64,000 bases of DNA from Adiantum capillus-veneris (GCA_014529385.2 CM043966.1:98817587-98881586); one strand, 5' to 3'. Counted from the stretch's first letter, positions 35,030 to 47,674 are shown. The notes: a model not told the origin generated them from the letters alone. Translations and numbers: made by a program.

Positions 35030-36092
35030 CCAACTTGGGCAGGGCAAAGAAGCTCTTGGCTATTTTTGGTGGATGCAAAGAAAGCATGTCTCTCCAGATG
35101 CAATCACATTTGCATCTTGAAGGAAAGGGTCAACTAAGGTGAGGAAGAGGATGGGCTATTTTCAGCAGATGCAGAGAGAGGGCATCTCTCCAAATGTAAT
35201 AGCATACCTTGAAGGCATGTGGCATTACACAAATGTTGATCTGCACAAAAGAATTTATGATAATATTGTTAGTCAGGGGCTGTTGATAGAAAATGTAGTG
35301 CTTGGCACTACCTTGGGAACAAGTGGCCAAATGTGGTGCACTTCAAAAGTACATTGGTTAGTATGTATGTCAAGTGCGATGAAGTCCTTAACGAGCTGTC
35401 TATCAATGTTGCTTCATGGAGTGCCTATATGTTCAATAGGGTCAGGGTCAGGAAGCCTTGGGTTTTTTTGAGCAGATGCAGAGAGAGGGCATCTCTCCAA
35501 ATGAAATCATGTATACTTGTACCTTGAAGGCATTTGGAATCACAAAAGATGTTGATATGGACAAAAGAATTCCCTATAGCATTGTTAGTCAAGGGTTGTT
35601 GAAAGAAAAAGACGTGCTTGGCACTACCTTGGTTGACATGTATGCCAAATGCGGTGCAATCATAAAGCACGCTACTCAATATGTATGTCAGGTGCGCTGC
35701 GGTCCTTGACGATATTTCTATCCGCAATGTTGCCTCATGGAGTGCATTGATTGCAAGATATGTCCCAAAATAGTCAGGGTTAGGAATATCTTAGCTATTT
35801 TGAGTGGATGTAAAGAGAGGGAATCTCTCCAAATGCAATCACTCACATGTGGAATTACACAAGATGCTGATATGGGCAAAAGAATTCATGATGTATTTTT
35901 ATTCAAGGGTTGTTGAAAGAAAATGGCACATTTAATGGCACTGTCTTTGTTGACATGTATGCCAAATGTGGCAATAATTGTACAAAAGTTATACTAACAT
36001 GGGCTATGTTAACATGGGTAAATAGATTCATGAAGAGATCATTATGGGGGTTGAGAAAATATATAGGGTTGGTCATTCAAAACCATTGGTAA
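35030..36092 (+). pseudogene. PPR (pentatricopeptide repeat) protein pseudogene, PLS type
   Basis: PPR proteins bind organellar RNA; each 31-36-residue motif contacts one base. Here about three P-L-S triplets of roughly 300 bp recur. Readable pieces are ALGYFWWMQRKHVSPDA (35050), FQQMQREGISPN (35158), FEQMQREGISPNEI with TLKAFGITKDVDM (35465-35560), and GTTLVDMYAKCG (35615-35660, again at 35935). Stops and frameshifts break every triplet, the start and C-terminus are missing, and no E or DYW domain is seen. The gypsy element at 36308 sits just downstream and may have interrupted the locus. Confidence 0.85.
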
Positions 36093-36307
36093 GAGTGAGC
36101 GAGATCCGTTGTAGAGTGGTCATGAGAGCTCATTTATGTAATGCTTTCTTCAATCTTCATACTTTCATTTTCTTCACTTTCACCATTAAAGTTTTCATAT
36201 AATTGATGATTTTTTAAACCATTGCACACTACCCTTCTCTATGGAAGGGAGTATTTTCATTTGCCCTTCTAATGAAAAAATATCAAAAATTTACAAGTCC
36301 TTGTTTA

Positions 36308-36453
36308 TGTCATGCCAAGGGCATAAACCCCGGTGGTCAAGGACCAGGCCCAAGGGGCCAGCTGCTAGTGTGGATAGGGAATGAGGCCCAGGGGGCTATA
36401 TAAAGGGAGGTTGGGAGGCTCATTCTCAAGGTAGCTCCACCAAGGGCTTCACA
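36308..36453 (+). repeat. 5' LTR of gypsy-1, with TATA box
   Basis: Starts TGTCATGCCAAGGG and ends GGCTTCACA. A TATA box TATATAAA lies at 36407-36414; the 3' LTR copy is mutated to TATGTAAA. Confidence 0.95.
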
Positions 36454-37280
36454 CTGGTATTACAGCTTTTGTTTTTGGGGTTAAGGGCGTGGAGCCACCC
36501 ACTTCTTCTTTGCATACTCATGCAAGCAAGGAGGGCCGAAGAGACCTTAGAGGTAGGTATGAACGCTTAGCAGATAACAAGATCAAAGGTTGAGACCATG
36601 GGCAAGCGCCCTTAGCCGGAGAGGGAGACGAGGTTGACAAGCTCATATCGCAAGCAGAGCCAAGCAACGGTGTTGCATTACCATGCTGAGCAGGGTTCGA
36701 CTCTATGGCAACGACCTGTGAGTGCCACATTGGCCTCCACACCCTCTCTGAAGAAGTGGTAGAGCTGCCATCCCTTCTCGTTATTGATTCTGAAAAAAAA
36801 AAACCTTAGGGTATACAAAGGAGGGTGCCCACGGGCTAAACACCCCCCTTCACCTCTTGAAGCACGAGTCCAGATCTCGGCCCAAGACAGCAGAGGGAAA
36901 TCGATGACATAGGGAATTTGACCTCTATAGCAACAAAACTTCAAACATTTGAGGCATTCATCACGTCTACAAAGGGTGTTGATTATGCTAGTTTGGACAT
37001 TTAAATCGGCATCGGACGAGTAAACGAAGGATTAAGAAGTATTTCTTTGGACTCTTGTTCGAATCAAATGGAACGGTTCCCATCATTCATCAAGACAAAA
37101 AATATCAAGGATATTTCAAAGACTCAAGAATACAAGCATGGCTTATACATCTCTGAATTGTGATTGCGGACGCCCGATTAGCACGACTAGTTATCATCAT
37201 CGGCAGTGTATACTACGGCTACAAACTTTTTAGACATTCACATATCCTTCTTTGTTTTTCTAGCACTGCACAGTGTCACC

Positions 37281-37757
37281 ATGGATTTGGATATAACCAT
37301 GACTTTTGATTTCGAGCACCATACACCCGATCTTCCCAATGACGGCTCACGATCGAATACTCTCACGGAGGGTCCCCCCGTGAAGCTACGGGAGGAGATG
37401 ATGCTTACGAATTGCTTGATATTCAAGAATTTTGAGCACTTTAAGCGCGTATTTCAGTGATGGAAAAGAATTTTGCATCACTAAATGAAAATGTTAGTAA
37501 ATTATCCACTTTAGTGGTACAATTTATGCAACGCCAAGGGTCATGTTGACACACACATGTATGAGCACATAGTCGATCAAGGGCAGGGTGGATGTCTCTC
37601 AAGGAGAAGAACATCATACCACGGAGTTGGGCAACCTTTGAGGTTATCAAATGAGGCAGATAGAAATTGGATGGCTTGGGACACGTGTTCCATGCACCAA
37701 CACCCATCATTGCTTGAATATATCTTGCAATATCGGGAGGTTATCCTCAAGTTGGAA
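37281..37757 (+). pseudogene. gypsy-1 Gag fragment
   Basis: Starts MDLDITMTFDFEHHT, clearly related to the gypsy-2 Gag start MDSDINMTFDLEQST. It frameshifts after about 60 codons and has lost roughly 270 bases in the middle. The end reads SLLEYILQYREVILKLEG. At KLEG (about 37757) it is fused directly to sequence from RNase H (QLKGKGK), so zinc knuckle, protease and RT palm are absent. Confidence 0.85.
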
Positions 37758-39790
37758 GGGAGCCAGCTGAAAGGCAAAGGGAAAACCTTTTGGTGGGGTT
37801 CCACTCAAAAGCAAAGTTTTGATACGCTCAAGGACACATTAGCTATAGCTCCTATTCTAGCTATTGCGGATCTTTTGAAGCCATTTTTTTGGAAACGGAT
37901 GCCAGTAACCGTGCTATTGGAGTAGTCCTTCTACATGAGGGGGGGCCAATTTCATTTGAAAGCAAGAAGCTTGATTCAATGCAAGAGAATTATTATGCTT
38001 ATGAACGCAAACTCTACGCAATAGTGTCTGCCTTAAATACATGGCATCATTATTTGTATGGAGCTCAGTTTCAGAATGTGTTTGACCATGAAAGCATGAA
38101 ATGGTTTACACAACAAACTGACTTAAAGGGTCAAAAGACCAGGTAGGCTGAGATTCTTTAGGAGTATGGTGCAAAGCTCTAGTATCGTAAAGGACAATAC
38201 AATGTGGTGGCTGATGCTCTTAGTTGTACGCCTGAGATCAACTCTCTTTTGTTCATGAAACTTTGAAGTGAGTTTTTGGATTCTCTAAAGGGAAAATATG
38301 AGCATGGCAACGCATCCTCCAAAGTGTGGAGTCATGTGCAAATGAGGGATTCTTCTCACTCCAATGTTGGTAGTGTTTTGTTAACCTCCACACATAGTTC
38401 TCCTCCGTCGAGTGATGAACTACAGAGATGGAAGAATGTTTCCATAGATAATGGGTACCTACTCCACGAGGAGAGAGTTTGTGTACCGATGGACACAGAC
38501 ATTTGGCACCAAATTCTTTGTGAATGTCACGACAATCCAAGTGCAGGGCACCCAGGCATTAAAAAGACTTATGCTCATGTAAGACGATATTTTTACTGGC
38601 CAGGTTTACATGGCTTTATTCAAGACTATGTCTTGCATGACCAAAAATATCAAGTTAACAAAGCAGAGTGCCTCAAGGCAGGAGGACTCTTACACCCACT
38701 AGAGATTCCTAATGGGTAAAATGGTAAAGTATCTCTATGGATTTCATTGTGGGTCTACCAACCATTATACGAGGTCATGACTCGGTATGGGTGGTCATAG
38801 ATTGGTTGACTAAACTATGCAAATTTCTTCCAACCAAGTTGACAATAAAGAGTCCATAATTAGCTAAGTTATTTGTGAACAATCTGTACAAGTTTTATGG
38901 ATTTCCAAGTAGCATTGTGAATGATCATGATCCCAAGTTTAATAGTCATTTTTGGAGGGATGTGTTTAAATGATTGTGTACACAACTCAACCTCAGTACA
39001 ACAGATCATCCTGAAACGCATGGTCAAACTGAACGAGTTAACCAAGTGCTAGAGGATATGCTACAAGAATACATTATCAAGAAACAAACAGACTGGGAAG
39101 AGTATCTACTTCTTGAGTTTTCTTACAATAGTGCTAAGCATGTCACTATTGGTTTTAGTCCTTTCATGATAATGTATGGTTTTCAACCTAGGACATCGGT
39201 TATGGTGGTGTTGGCAACCAAAAAACTCTAGCAGGTTAAGGATTTTATCCAAGACCATATATATATGTTGAAACTCTCTCGTCAGAATGTCCGCCAAACG
39301 CAAGATTGGTATAAGAAGTATGCTAATGAGAAACATCGATAAGTTACCTTCAAGGAAGGGGAAGATGTATTTTTGTGTGTGACAGAGCATTCAAAAAGGT
39401 TGCAAACTAAGCCAACAACTAAATTATCTCCGAGATATTGTGGACCTTTCAAGATACTCAAGTGAGTTGGTGATCGTGCTTACAAACTCTCATTACTAGC
39501 ACACTCTCGTGTCCATCCGGTATTTCATGTAAGTCGTTTACGTAAACTCTTTCATGGGGACAACAACATCATTGACCAACAGATTTTGGTTGATTTCGTT
39601 GAACATCCTACACAACCGCATGAACCTGATTGTATTCTTGACTATCATGATTTACGTACACGTCATCATGTGCGTTGCCAGGCTCTGGTCAAAGTGGAAA
39701 GACCAACCTGAAGAAGGTGCCACGTGGGAAAACATTAGTTTCCTTAAGAAGAAGTTTCCCACTTTGTTTTTCAAGGACAAAAACATTTCT
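37758..39790 (+). pseudogene. gypsy-1 RNase H, integrase and chromodomain remnants
   Basis: RNase H keeps its acidic residues: TDASNRAIG, YAYERKLYAIVSAL, FDHESMKWF. The integrase zinc finger follows (CHDNPSAGHPG), but the C-x-x-C half has become DQKY, so both zinc cysteines are lost. The central catalytic part is in shifted frames, while HGQTERVNQVLEDML retains the Glu region. The C-terminus near 39690-39740 reads RPT-type chromodomain text (GATWENISFL). Many stops (e.g. 38142, 38263, 38717) make it non-functional. Confidence 0.88.
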
Positions 39791-39805
39791 CCAAGGGGGG
39801 AGTAA

Positions 39806-39945
39806 TGTCATGCCAAGGGCATAAACCTCGGTGGTCAAGGACCAGGCCCAAGGGGCGACTGGTAGTGTGGATTGGGAAAGGGGCCCAGGGGGGTATGTAA
39901 AGGGAGGATGGGAGGTTCATTCTCATTCCCACCAGGGGCTTCATA
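39806..39945 (+). repeat. 3' LTR of gypsy-1
   Basis: 140 bp, ends GCTTCATA, followed by GTTTA. A short gap near the right end relative to the 5' LTR explains the length difference. Confidence 0.93.
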
Positions 39946-40193
39946 GTTTATAACTTGGAGACATGTTGTTGAAGAATAGAAGAAGGCAACGTGTTTGATG
40001 AACTATGCAAAGTTTCTATTTACAAGCTTATGTGTAGGTAAAAACATTCTCCTCAAGAGTTTCGGAAATACTTGAAGATTAGAAGAGAGACCCATATTAC
40101 ATAAACTCTCCCATTTTCAATACTTTAACATGCCGATGCTTTCTAAAGCAGATGGGCATCTTATTGTACTCCCCTTCCATTGGCGAGTACCCG

Positions 40194-40357
40194 TGAAAGG
40201 ACCCAGGAGACTGGCTTGAGAGATCAACCTCCCTACAAACCTATATATAGGCTCTGTGGCTCTTAGCCCTAGCTTAGTACGGATCCCCAGTCCACATCTA
40301 AGCCATTCAGGCCCTTGGCCTAGGTCCATGACCCTCTGGGTTTCCCTTGGCCTTATA
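40194..40357 (-). repeat. LTR related to the one at 47688 (3' LTR of a minus-strand element)
   Basis: On the plus strand it starts TGAAAGGACCCAGGAG and ends GGCCTTATA. It is collinear with 47688-47819 apart from a 32-base extra segment near the right end and about 11% substitutions. A purine tract on the minus strand (TACTCCCCCCTTGG, 40359-40372) follows on the internal side. Confidence 0.8.
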
Positions 40358-40372
40358 TTACTCCCCCCTTGG

Positions 40373-40600
40373 AGAAGAAATTTCTTCCTAAAAAACAAAA
40401 GTGGTGATAGCGTCATAAAGAACACTAATGTTTTTGGCATTGGCATCCCTCATGGAACCGCCTATCCTTTTTATTGGAGCACAATTTAGTAGGAGATTCA
40501 ATGAAATCAAGAAGAGCATCTTGATTTTCCACATTGTTGTCCCTTTGCCACCATCTTGTGTAACCAGCCCATAACCAACATAGCGTACTGATTCCATTTA
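40373..40600 (-). pseudogene. 3' end of a gypsy pol (chromodomain side), minus strand
   Basis: The sequence next to the LTR matches 52325-52560 of gypsy-2: AAGAACACTAATGTTT is shared, and the leftward reading gives DNNVENQDALLDFIE against gypsy-2 DDNVIDQQTLVDFIE. Only about 75 codons remain, with stops. Confidence 0.75.
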
Positions 40601-41188
40601 GAACTCACTTGAGCATGTTGAACGAGTTATCAAGTATGATGTACCGAAAAGAGTACCTCTTTTCACTTTCCATGAAAGTAATTGGCTGACCTAATTCATA
40701 GTAAAGTATAATTCCTAGACTTGTTATCAATCTTCATCAGTAAAGAACCCCACCATAATTGCTGATCGAGGTTGAGAGCTTGATGTAAACATGAAGGGAT
40801 TAAACTTAGCCTCACAACATGCTTTGCCTCATGGTAAGCAAACTCCAACTAGAGAACTAAACTTTTCAACTAGATTGATTGGTGCTAACATACACGCTTA
40901 GCATATCCTTTGGCACAAAATTAACACTTGTAATCTGCCTATCCTCTCTGGATTACTCGTAGTACTGAGATGTGTTTCCACACCATTTACAGACCGCCAA
41001 AATGAATGGTAAACAGGGATCACAATTCTTTGCAATGGTGTTGATTAATCAATAGTGTTAGGAACAACCATCTTGGTTAACTTTAGTCACCTGATCTACA
41101 AGCACCAAACCGAGCCATGACCTTTATTAGTGATTGATAGATCTATTATTAATCTCATACAGATATTGCACATAGAGTGCGAGAGGCT
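40601..41188. other. Internal DNA of the 40-48 kb element, no gene seen
   Basis: AT-rich, with no protein motif in any frame. Confidence 0.5.
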
Positions 41189-41192
41189 TTAA

Positions 41193-42531
41193 CACTAGGT
41201 TGGTAACCTAACAGGACATAAAAGTGTCCTTTCAGGGTTTTGAAAAAAACCTCCAAAACCATAGTAGATCCACTCATTTTGTAAAATCCTTTCATGAGGT
41301 TATAGTTCAAGGCCTACTACACATGGAAAAAATAAGAAACTTGTAAAATTTCTCATCTTTTGGTCACACCAAGCCTCCAAAGTTGATGGACCAGTACATT
41401 TTCATCAAAACAGTCATTTCTTACGTTTTGTTGCATAAAAATAAGATTAGGGATTTTTGTAGGACTTGAGATAAATTCCCTAGTTAACTTCAATGGGTTG
41501 GTGATCAGAACATATGATTGCTTCTCACTCACTATTTTTTGTTTTTCCAAAAGAAATAGGTACAAAAAAGTTGAATTTTTACCATTCTGCAAACCTATCA
41601 TCAAAGTTTCTATAGCCACGCTCAATACAAATAATATATGCATGTTTTCTTAGCTCCCTATTGTCCTTTAGGTTCATAAGGAGCCATGGAGCATGTCAAA
41701 AGAATAATACATCTCTTACCAAGGGGAATCTTGGGGACAAAGATGAAGTGCTAAATACAGCAGACATGAAAAAACTGGGTTCAACATTATGAGTTGTAGA
41801 ATCCCATAGAAACTATTCAATATCTAGCCAAATTTGATCCTTATGACTAGATATTGTTACTACCTACAAAATGCATGTAGTTGTCACTAGAAACTAACAA
41901 TATTGAAAAAGCTATACTTGATATACTAGAATGTTTCGTTTTCTTCTATAATTGAAAAAATCAACCATCGTTGTCTACTATGCAAAATAGGGTATTAGGT
42001 GCCCCAAAACTCAAGGAATATTAGCTTTATGTTACAATATGCGACATAGAAAATCAAAACTGAATTTGGATATCATGAAAGCCACCAAAAAAATCATAGA
42101 AGAGCTAAAATTGGCTAAAAAACAGGATTTGACAATTTTTGTAATTTGGTCATAACTTACAACTTTAACATTTATTTCTCCCTAGAAGCATTAGGAAATG
42201 TTGAGGACTACTAAAGATAGTTCTCTAGCATTATAGACCTCACAAACATGAATTCTAGAGTGGTATAGTTGCAAAAAGTTGAAAAAAGCCAAAAACATGA
42301 CCCGTTTTTTCACACAGTTTAGGTTGTGAAATGTTGTGCAAGGACAAGGTTAAAGGTGGAATTGATATTCCAAAAAAATGTCGAGTTTTTTTCAGCTCAT
42401 GAGACAACTTTCTAGATAGATAGCGCCTCAAAATCCATTTTGAAACTCTTGACATAATTCAAGGAAAATGGTCACTTAACAGGACATAAAAGTGTCCCAG
42501 GACATAAAAGTGTCCCATTACCAACCTAGTG
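41193..42531. mobile_element. Non-autonomous CACTA-like TIR element
   Basis: Perfect 14-bp inverted ends CACTAGGTTGGTAA at 41193-41206 and 42518-42531, flanked by TTAA on both sides (41189-41192 and 42532-42535). Subterminal copies of the near-palindrome GGACATAAAAGTGTCC occur at 41214, 42482 and 42500. The 1339-bp interior has no transposase. The CACTA start and subterminal repeats fit a CACTA/CMC derivative; the TTAA flank is unusual for that group and may belong to the ends. Confidence 0.7.
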
Positions 42532-42539
42532 TTAAAAGC

Positions 42540-44204
42540 TACTAATACCATGAATGTGCATGCCATTGAAAGACTTTGTTGAACATTAGGGCCCATAAAA
42601 CCTGGTGTACATGCATTCGGTAAAAACAAATCCAAACCTACATATCCATAACCGTACATGCCAATGCTTATGGCTAATGTTATCCTCACAGCTCATGAGG
42701 AAAGAGCTAAGTACTTTCCATGTAAAAATCATGCTAGCATATTTTGCCTATAATAGAATGTGAAAATCCATCACATTTAGGTACCAAATGAACTAGTTCA
42801 TTAATAGAACACAACTTTGCGACATGTATAAACAACCATCCGTTAAATTTGTTGAATAATACTTGTAACCTTAACTAGTCTTACTAAGTATCCAACATTT
42901 TTTTGCCATTGAAATTGTTCTTGATACAGTGTGCTCCAAATGGTCTGATAAATGGATTTGACCAACACGTAAGGACTTTGTCACAACACACAAATAATGG
43001 GTGCCAATGTCAGTCCTAGAGACTCATATTCTCCACATGTGGAATATGTCTCAGAGAATGATGTCCAAAGTAAGAACATCCTTCAAGTACGAGATGTACT
43101 TGTGTGTGGAAGTAACTGTAAACACTCTGCGACATGAATGAGACGGACCCTCGTTATCCTTGCTCCACACTGGCTAAACCAACTCCATGAGTTCCTAGAC
43201 CATGTTGCTCCTCTTATGACAACATGTGCCACATAAAACTCTACCATGTAGGTCCTTAATTACATAATGTAGAAATTTAGTTAGGACACTAGATTCCAAA
43301 AGTGTGTGCTTGTACATGACATTGTCATGTCTCTGAAGGGCAAAGAGGATGAGAGCATTGAAGCTTATACATCCTACTTGGAAAAATCAATCAAAGCATA
43401 TATGAACATGAAACAAAATAAAATTGTATGTGTACCTGGAGGTTGAACATAGCGTTTTTTTACCCGTAGTCAAATGTACATGGCCAAATCTCCTACCTAA
43501 AAAGGCCTAGTAACACTAATTGAAAGATTAATGAAAATTATATTTGAAAATGAAATAAAATCAAATTGTATGTGTACCTGGAGGTTGAACATAGCATTTA
43601 CTTACTTGTATAGTCAAATGTACATGGCCAAATCTCCTACCTAAAAATGGCCTAGTAACACTAATTGAAAGATTATTGAAAATCAAGTAGTATTGTACTT
43701 GTGATCCTGGGTGTTGCCTTTGCAATTTAAACCTCTTGATTAAAAACCCCTTGGTTACTCAAACTAGTAGACAACAGTGACCAATACAGTCTCATGTGTC
43801 TAAAAGTGATTGAAGTCAACTTTGGAAGTTTAACTTGTCCACTACCCCTTGGTAGCTTGTGGACTTCTTTCCTTGAAAGTAGAACTATGATAAGATCAAA
43901 CTGTGATTCTCAACACCTATGGAGTGATTGTGTATTAGCTAGGTCATATCCTGGAAAATACAACTCCTAGAGATATAATCAATGATGCAACTAAGCATAG
44001 ATTGTCTCAAAGTTGGAATCTTATTCACAACTAAATCTTGAAGGAATCATACAAACACAAGAGAATAATTCGTAACACTCCAAAGAAAGTAGTCATACTA
44101 TATTTTCTTGGGTTTGCAATAAGAGATTACCTACTAGAAGGTTGTCTAAACCTATTCATGTCATCCCATGAATTATTTTCTTGATAACAAGGCTATCCAC
44201 AAAA
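42540..44204. repeat. AT-rich DNA with a 142-bp tandem duplication
   Basis: Copy 1 (from about 43405) and copy 2 (from about 43545 to 43684) share AAATTGTATGTGTACCTGG at 43421 and 43563, giving a 142-bp period. The rest of the stretch shows no gene. Confidence 0.8.
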
Positions 44205-46240
44205 AGCATCATTTATAATGCCAACACCTAGTGCACAAAAATTGCTCATCGTTGTAGTCATATACAACGATCGCAAGCAACTGTATGAGCCTCTCTCAAT
44301 CTTTTTGAATAGAGTAGTTGATGTTAAAGCGGAAGCTTAAACTATGCTTGAGTGGAAAGAGTCCATAATATGGGCATGTCATGCCTGCATGTCAAAAAAA
44401 TAGTGTGATAAGCCCTTGGATTCAATGACGGTCTCCACAATGTGAGCAAATACTATATGTGCCTTGCACATTGTATACTGGCATGGATACATCATAGTTG
44501 GTCATTGCAAATCATAATGTGAGCTTATATCCTCTTATTGTCAAACTTGTGTGCCATTCTCCCCTTGATCCTAAGTCAATGGATATGACTGTGGCAAGGA
44601 ATAGAAGCGTTGCTTCGTAGTAAGTTTGTCAAAGCACTTTGCTTTTCTTGGCAAAGAAATCTTATTCAAATGAAAAGTAAAAGACATAAATACAAGTAGA
44701 ACTCAAAATGATCTAACCTTGTTGCCCCTCTAAGAGAAGTTGCCTTCTCTTCAATGTGACTCGTAGCCATGTATGATGAGAAATGTAGAGCTGTCGGATG
44801 TACCTTGTATGCCCTCGAGGCTTGATTCATACCGACCTCCAATAAGATCGAATAGACATGTTGCCAAGTTTCCCCAATTTCGTATGCTACTTGCATATTC
44901 CAAACTTTGGAAGCTTTGGGGCCAAATTCCCTAAAGTGAAGCCTTGCTTCACATAAGTGCATCTAGAAGATGAAAAGAATAGAACATGGGTGCTCTTAGC
45001 TAACAAGTACTCTGGTTGACACAAAAATGTCAAAGCAAAAGAGAATCAATCTTGTTGAACTTTCATAGAGAATTGGCCTTGCCAAATCATGCAACTTATT
45101 AAGAATCACGCGAGAATGAGGTATGAAATTTTATCTCAAGTGCCAAACTCTGCTTAACCAAAGCAACGTTTGCTTGGCAAGCTCGCATTGTAGACAATCC
45201 TACAAAATGGAATAAGTTCAAAACTGAAACTTACATTTTAGGTACTTACCGACTTCTGCAGCCACCCCCCTAGCATCAGAGGTTGAAGCATCATGTGGCA
45301 TGAATGTGCTTTCAATTGCATGCACTATGGCAAGTTGTAATTGCTTTGGAGTAACCATGCCCTACTGCATGAATATAGATAGGGAGCCATGCTCCTAAAA
45401 GCCTTGCTTTTCCCCTTCACTGGACAGCACAACGAGGATACATGAAAGGAGATACTAGCCAACATAATGCACCAGCCAGATTCTTAAGTATCTTTATACG
45501 GAGCCTTGCTCCCATGATTGCATCTTATGGCATTGTCATACTCGTGATAGGTAAAAGAAAATTAACATGTTGATTTTCAATCGTGTCTAGTAATGTAATG
45601 GATTAAAAACTTAAAACATCTATTGTAATTGCAGAAGCAAAGCGTTCCTGGGTTGCCCAGTGCTATTGGCATATACCCATGAGCATGACCATTTTTTATT
45701 GCATCGGATTTAGTAAACCGGTCTACGAGCCATGCCCCAAAACTTGGAACTAGAAGAAAAAGATGTCTTCCGGCTTCTTAGAATTGGAGCAAAAAATCGG
45801 CCATGCCAAGCCCCTGTGCTTTCAAGGCTAGCAACAAGTTGTGTCGATCTCCTTGAGAGTTCAAAGCATTGCTACTTAGCCTTGCCTTTGCAAAAATGTT
45901 TAACCTCTGATGAGCATACTCTATCGAGGTATTCAGGAGAAGCCATGCTTTTGATCGAGATTGTTTCATACTCAAGCCGTGCTTGACTCTGGTCTTCAAA
46001 ACAATCATTGGTCTTTGCTAACAATGCATACAACAAAGATGCGGTGCTTATGGTAAATGTCACAAGGCGTGCTTGTGCTTTGAGTGCACACACATCTTTT
46101 GCATGCCATAAATAACGAGCACAATCTCAAAAATAAAAATAGAAGCCAACTGCATACCTCGTGAATAACTTGTGCCGACGTGCCTTCCCGTCATATTAAT
46201 CCAACAAATTTCAATCAAGAGGAAATCGATAACTTTTGCC
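44205..46240 (+). repeat. 2-kb non-coding repeat, copy 1 (second copy 60062-61915)
   Basis: Collinear similarity to 60062-61915 over the whole length: ATAGAGTAGTTGATGTTA, TGGCATGGATACATCA, GCCATGTATG.TGAGAAA and CATATTCCAAACTTTGGAA are shared at matching positions. There is no conserved reading frame, and stops are frequent in both copies. Both copies lie 1.2-1.5 kb from a minus-strand primer site and LTR of one family, so I take it as the internal domain of a large non-coding retroelement. Confidence 0.75.
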
Positions 46241-47350
46241 TGGCCGGTTGTCCTCGGTCTTCAGCACCTTGCCGATGCAGAAAGACATTTCAATAACCTT
46301 ACCTTTATTGATTTTGAGTCATGTCAAGGCAGCCTTACCAAGGCTCTTTGCCAAAATTCCCTTGGTAGAATGGTCCTCTCCTGGGATCATCTTTGCCTTG
46401 GCTATTGCTTGAGGCCTTGGGCTGCCAAGAACCAAGCCCCATGATGGCCATGCCATAGGGTAAATACCCCTATATAAGGATAGTGAAATGAAAATGGATC
46501 ATGCTACTTGTGTTGTGCATCAATTCAGGTGGCAAAGGGCACAAAACATCCGCCAAGGCAAGGCATTTCTAGCAAACTAAGCAGCTCATCATCTGATGCA
46601 CCGTGGAGGTTTTGCGCTCAATTTTCACTATTCCCAAGGCAAAAGGGTGTTTAGCATAGAGCTGCACCATTAAAGAGACTACGTTGATTCATAATTTAAT
46701 ATTGCAACCTGCCTATGGGAGAGTGACACGATAGCTCATCTAGTCCTTTTATTAATGCACGCTTCTCCTGTTATTGGGGTAGGGTATGGTTTACCTCTTG
46801 ATATTGTCCTTTTATCGGGGCGTTTACCCTACATGCTTGGAGTGAGGGCCACCAAGGAGCATGCCTTGCATTCGTGAAATAGATGGCCATGTCATTCCTT
46901 GTCAGGTTGTTTTGATTCCTTGTAGCGGATGGGAAAGCCCCTTTGAACAAAGGAGTGGCCACCCCTTATGTCTGTGGACGGCCACTTAAGTGGAAATTAG
47001 AAAAAAAAACTTGGACAATAACCATGGCGTTCTGCAGATAGCGCCAATGGCGAGGGGAAAGAGAAGCACGGCCACACAGCTCAGCTCTAGGCTCTACAAA
47101 GTCGAAGGTACCTTCTCAGGCCAACATGCACTCAACGAGGCCAAAAAAGAAAGTTTTCATGGTGCTCGATAGACTCCGCTTTCTTGGCTAAGAACCTCTA
47201 CACATGAAGTGCTCCTCGACTCTCAACTCTTGCTTAGTCGCATTGCCCACAATTCTGCACTGACTTCGTCTTGTGTCGATCTGCCTTGTCACTTTGATGA
47301 GAGAGATCGATCGTGTTCATTTCTTGAGAGCGCCATAGGCTTCTATGGGG

Positions 47351-47430
47351 GAGAGATAGATAGATAGATTGCATTATCGTCCACGGAGGTCATATATGAC
47401 CCATGGGACCGGAGACAAAAAACATTACAA
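47351..47430 (-). repeat. Dispersed block shared with 20916-20980
   Basis: Reverse complement of this block matches 20916-20980: TTGTAATGTTTTT, GGTCCCATGGGTCATATATG and GACCTCC.TGGACGA are shared. In both places a CT-rich repeat follows. Confidence 0.8.
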
Positions 47431-47580
47431 CGTAGCCTTTTGAGTGAGGGCATTGGATACATATCAGCTAAGGACTCAGGGTCCGTGAGTAGGGTAGAAG
47501 ATAAGAAAAGAAAGGAAACAAGACCTAAACCTAAGTAGGGTTGGGTAAGGGGAGACCCCCTTTGGGAGTTCGGAACTCTT

Positions 47581-47583
<3 letters not shown>

Positions 47584-47619
<36 letters not shown>
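47584..47619 (+). repeat. (GA)n tract in a retroelement leader
   Basis: Pure (GA) run followed by GCATTAAGCCATG.AATGC, then CCCCCTCCTC.ATAGCTCC text. The same order (GA run, CATGCATAGCCATG, CCCCCTCCTCCATAGCTCC) occurs at 62921-63065 beside the related LTR. Confidence 0.85.
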
Positions 47620-47623
<4 letters not shown>

Positions 47624-47674
47624 TTAAGCCATGTAATGCTTTTCCCCCTCCTCTATAGCTCCCCCCTCCCTTGA

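Larger units (their letters stand above)
36308..39945 (+). mobile_element. Ty3/gypsy chromodomain retrotransposon with internal deletion (gypsy-1)
   Basis: LTRs at 36308-36453 and 39806-39945 differ at about 10% by hand count and are flanked by the 5-bp duplication GTTTA (36303-36307 and 39946-39950). The primer site is at 36455-36466 (TGGTATTACAGC). The purine tract AAGGGGGGAGTAA (39793-39805) precedes the 3' LTR. At 3638 bp it is far shorter than a complete gypsy element. It keeps part of Gag, RNase H, integrase and a C-terminal chromodomain, but the Gag zinc knuckle, protease and RT catalytic core are gone. It can no longer transpose by itself. Confidence 0.96.

Noticed and set aside
36600-36710. 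Box-B-like GGTTCGACTCT suggesting a tRNA gene or SINE
   Set aside because: No box A at the right distance and no cloverleaf; it lies in the gypsy-1 leader.
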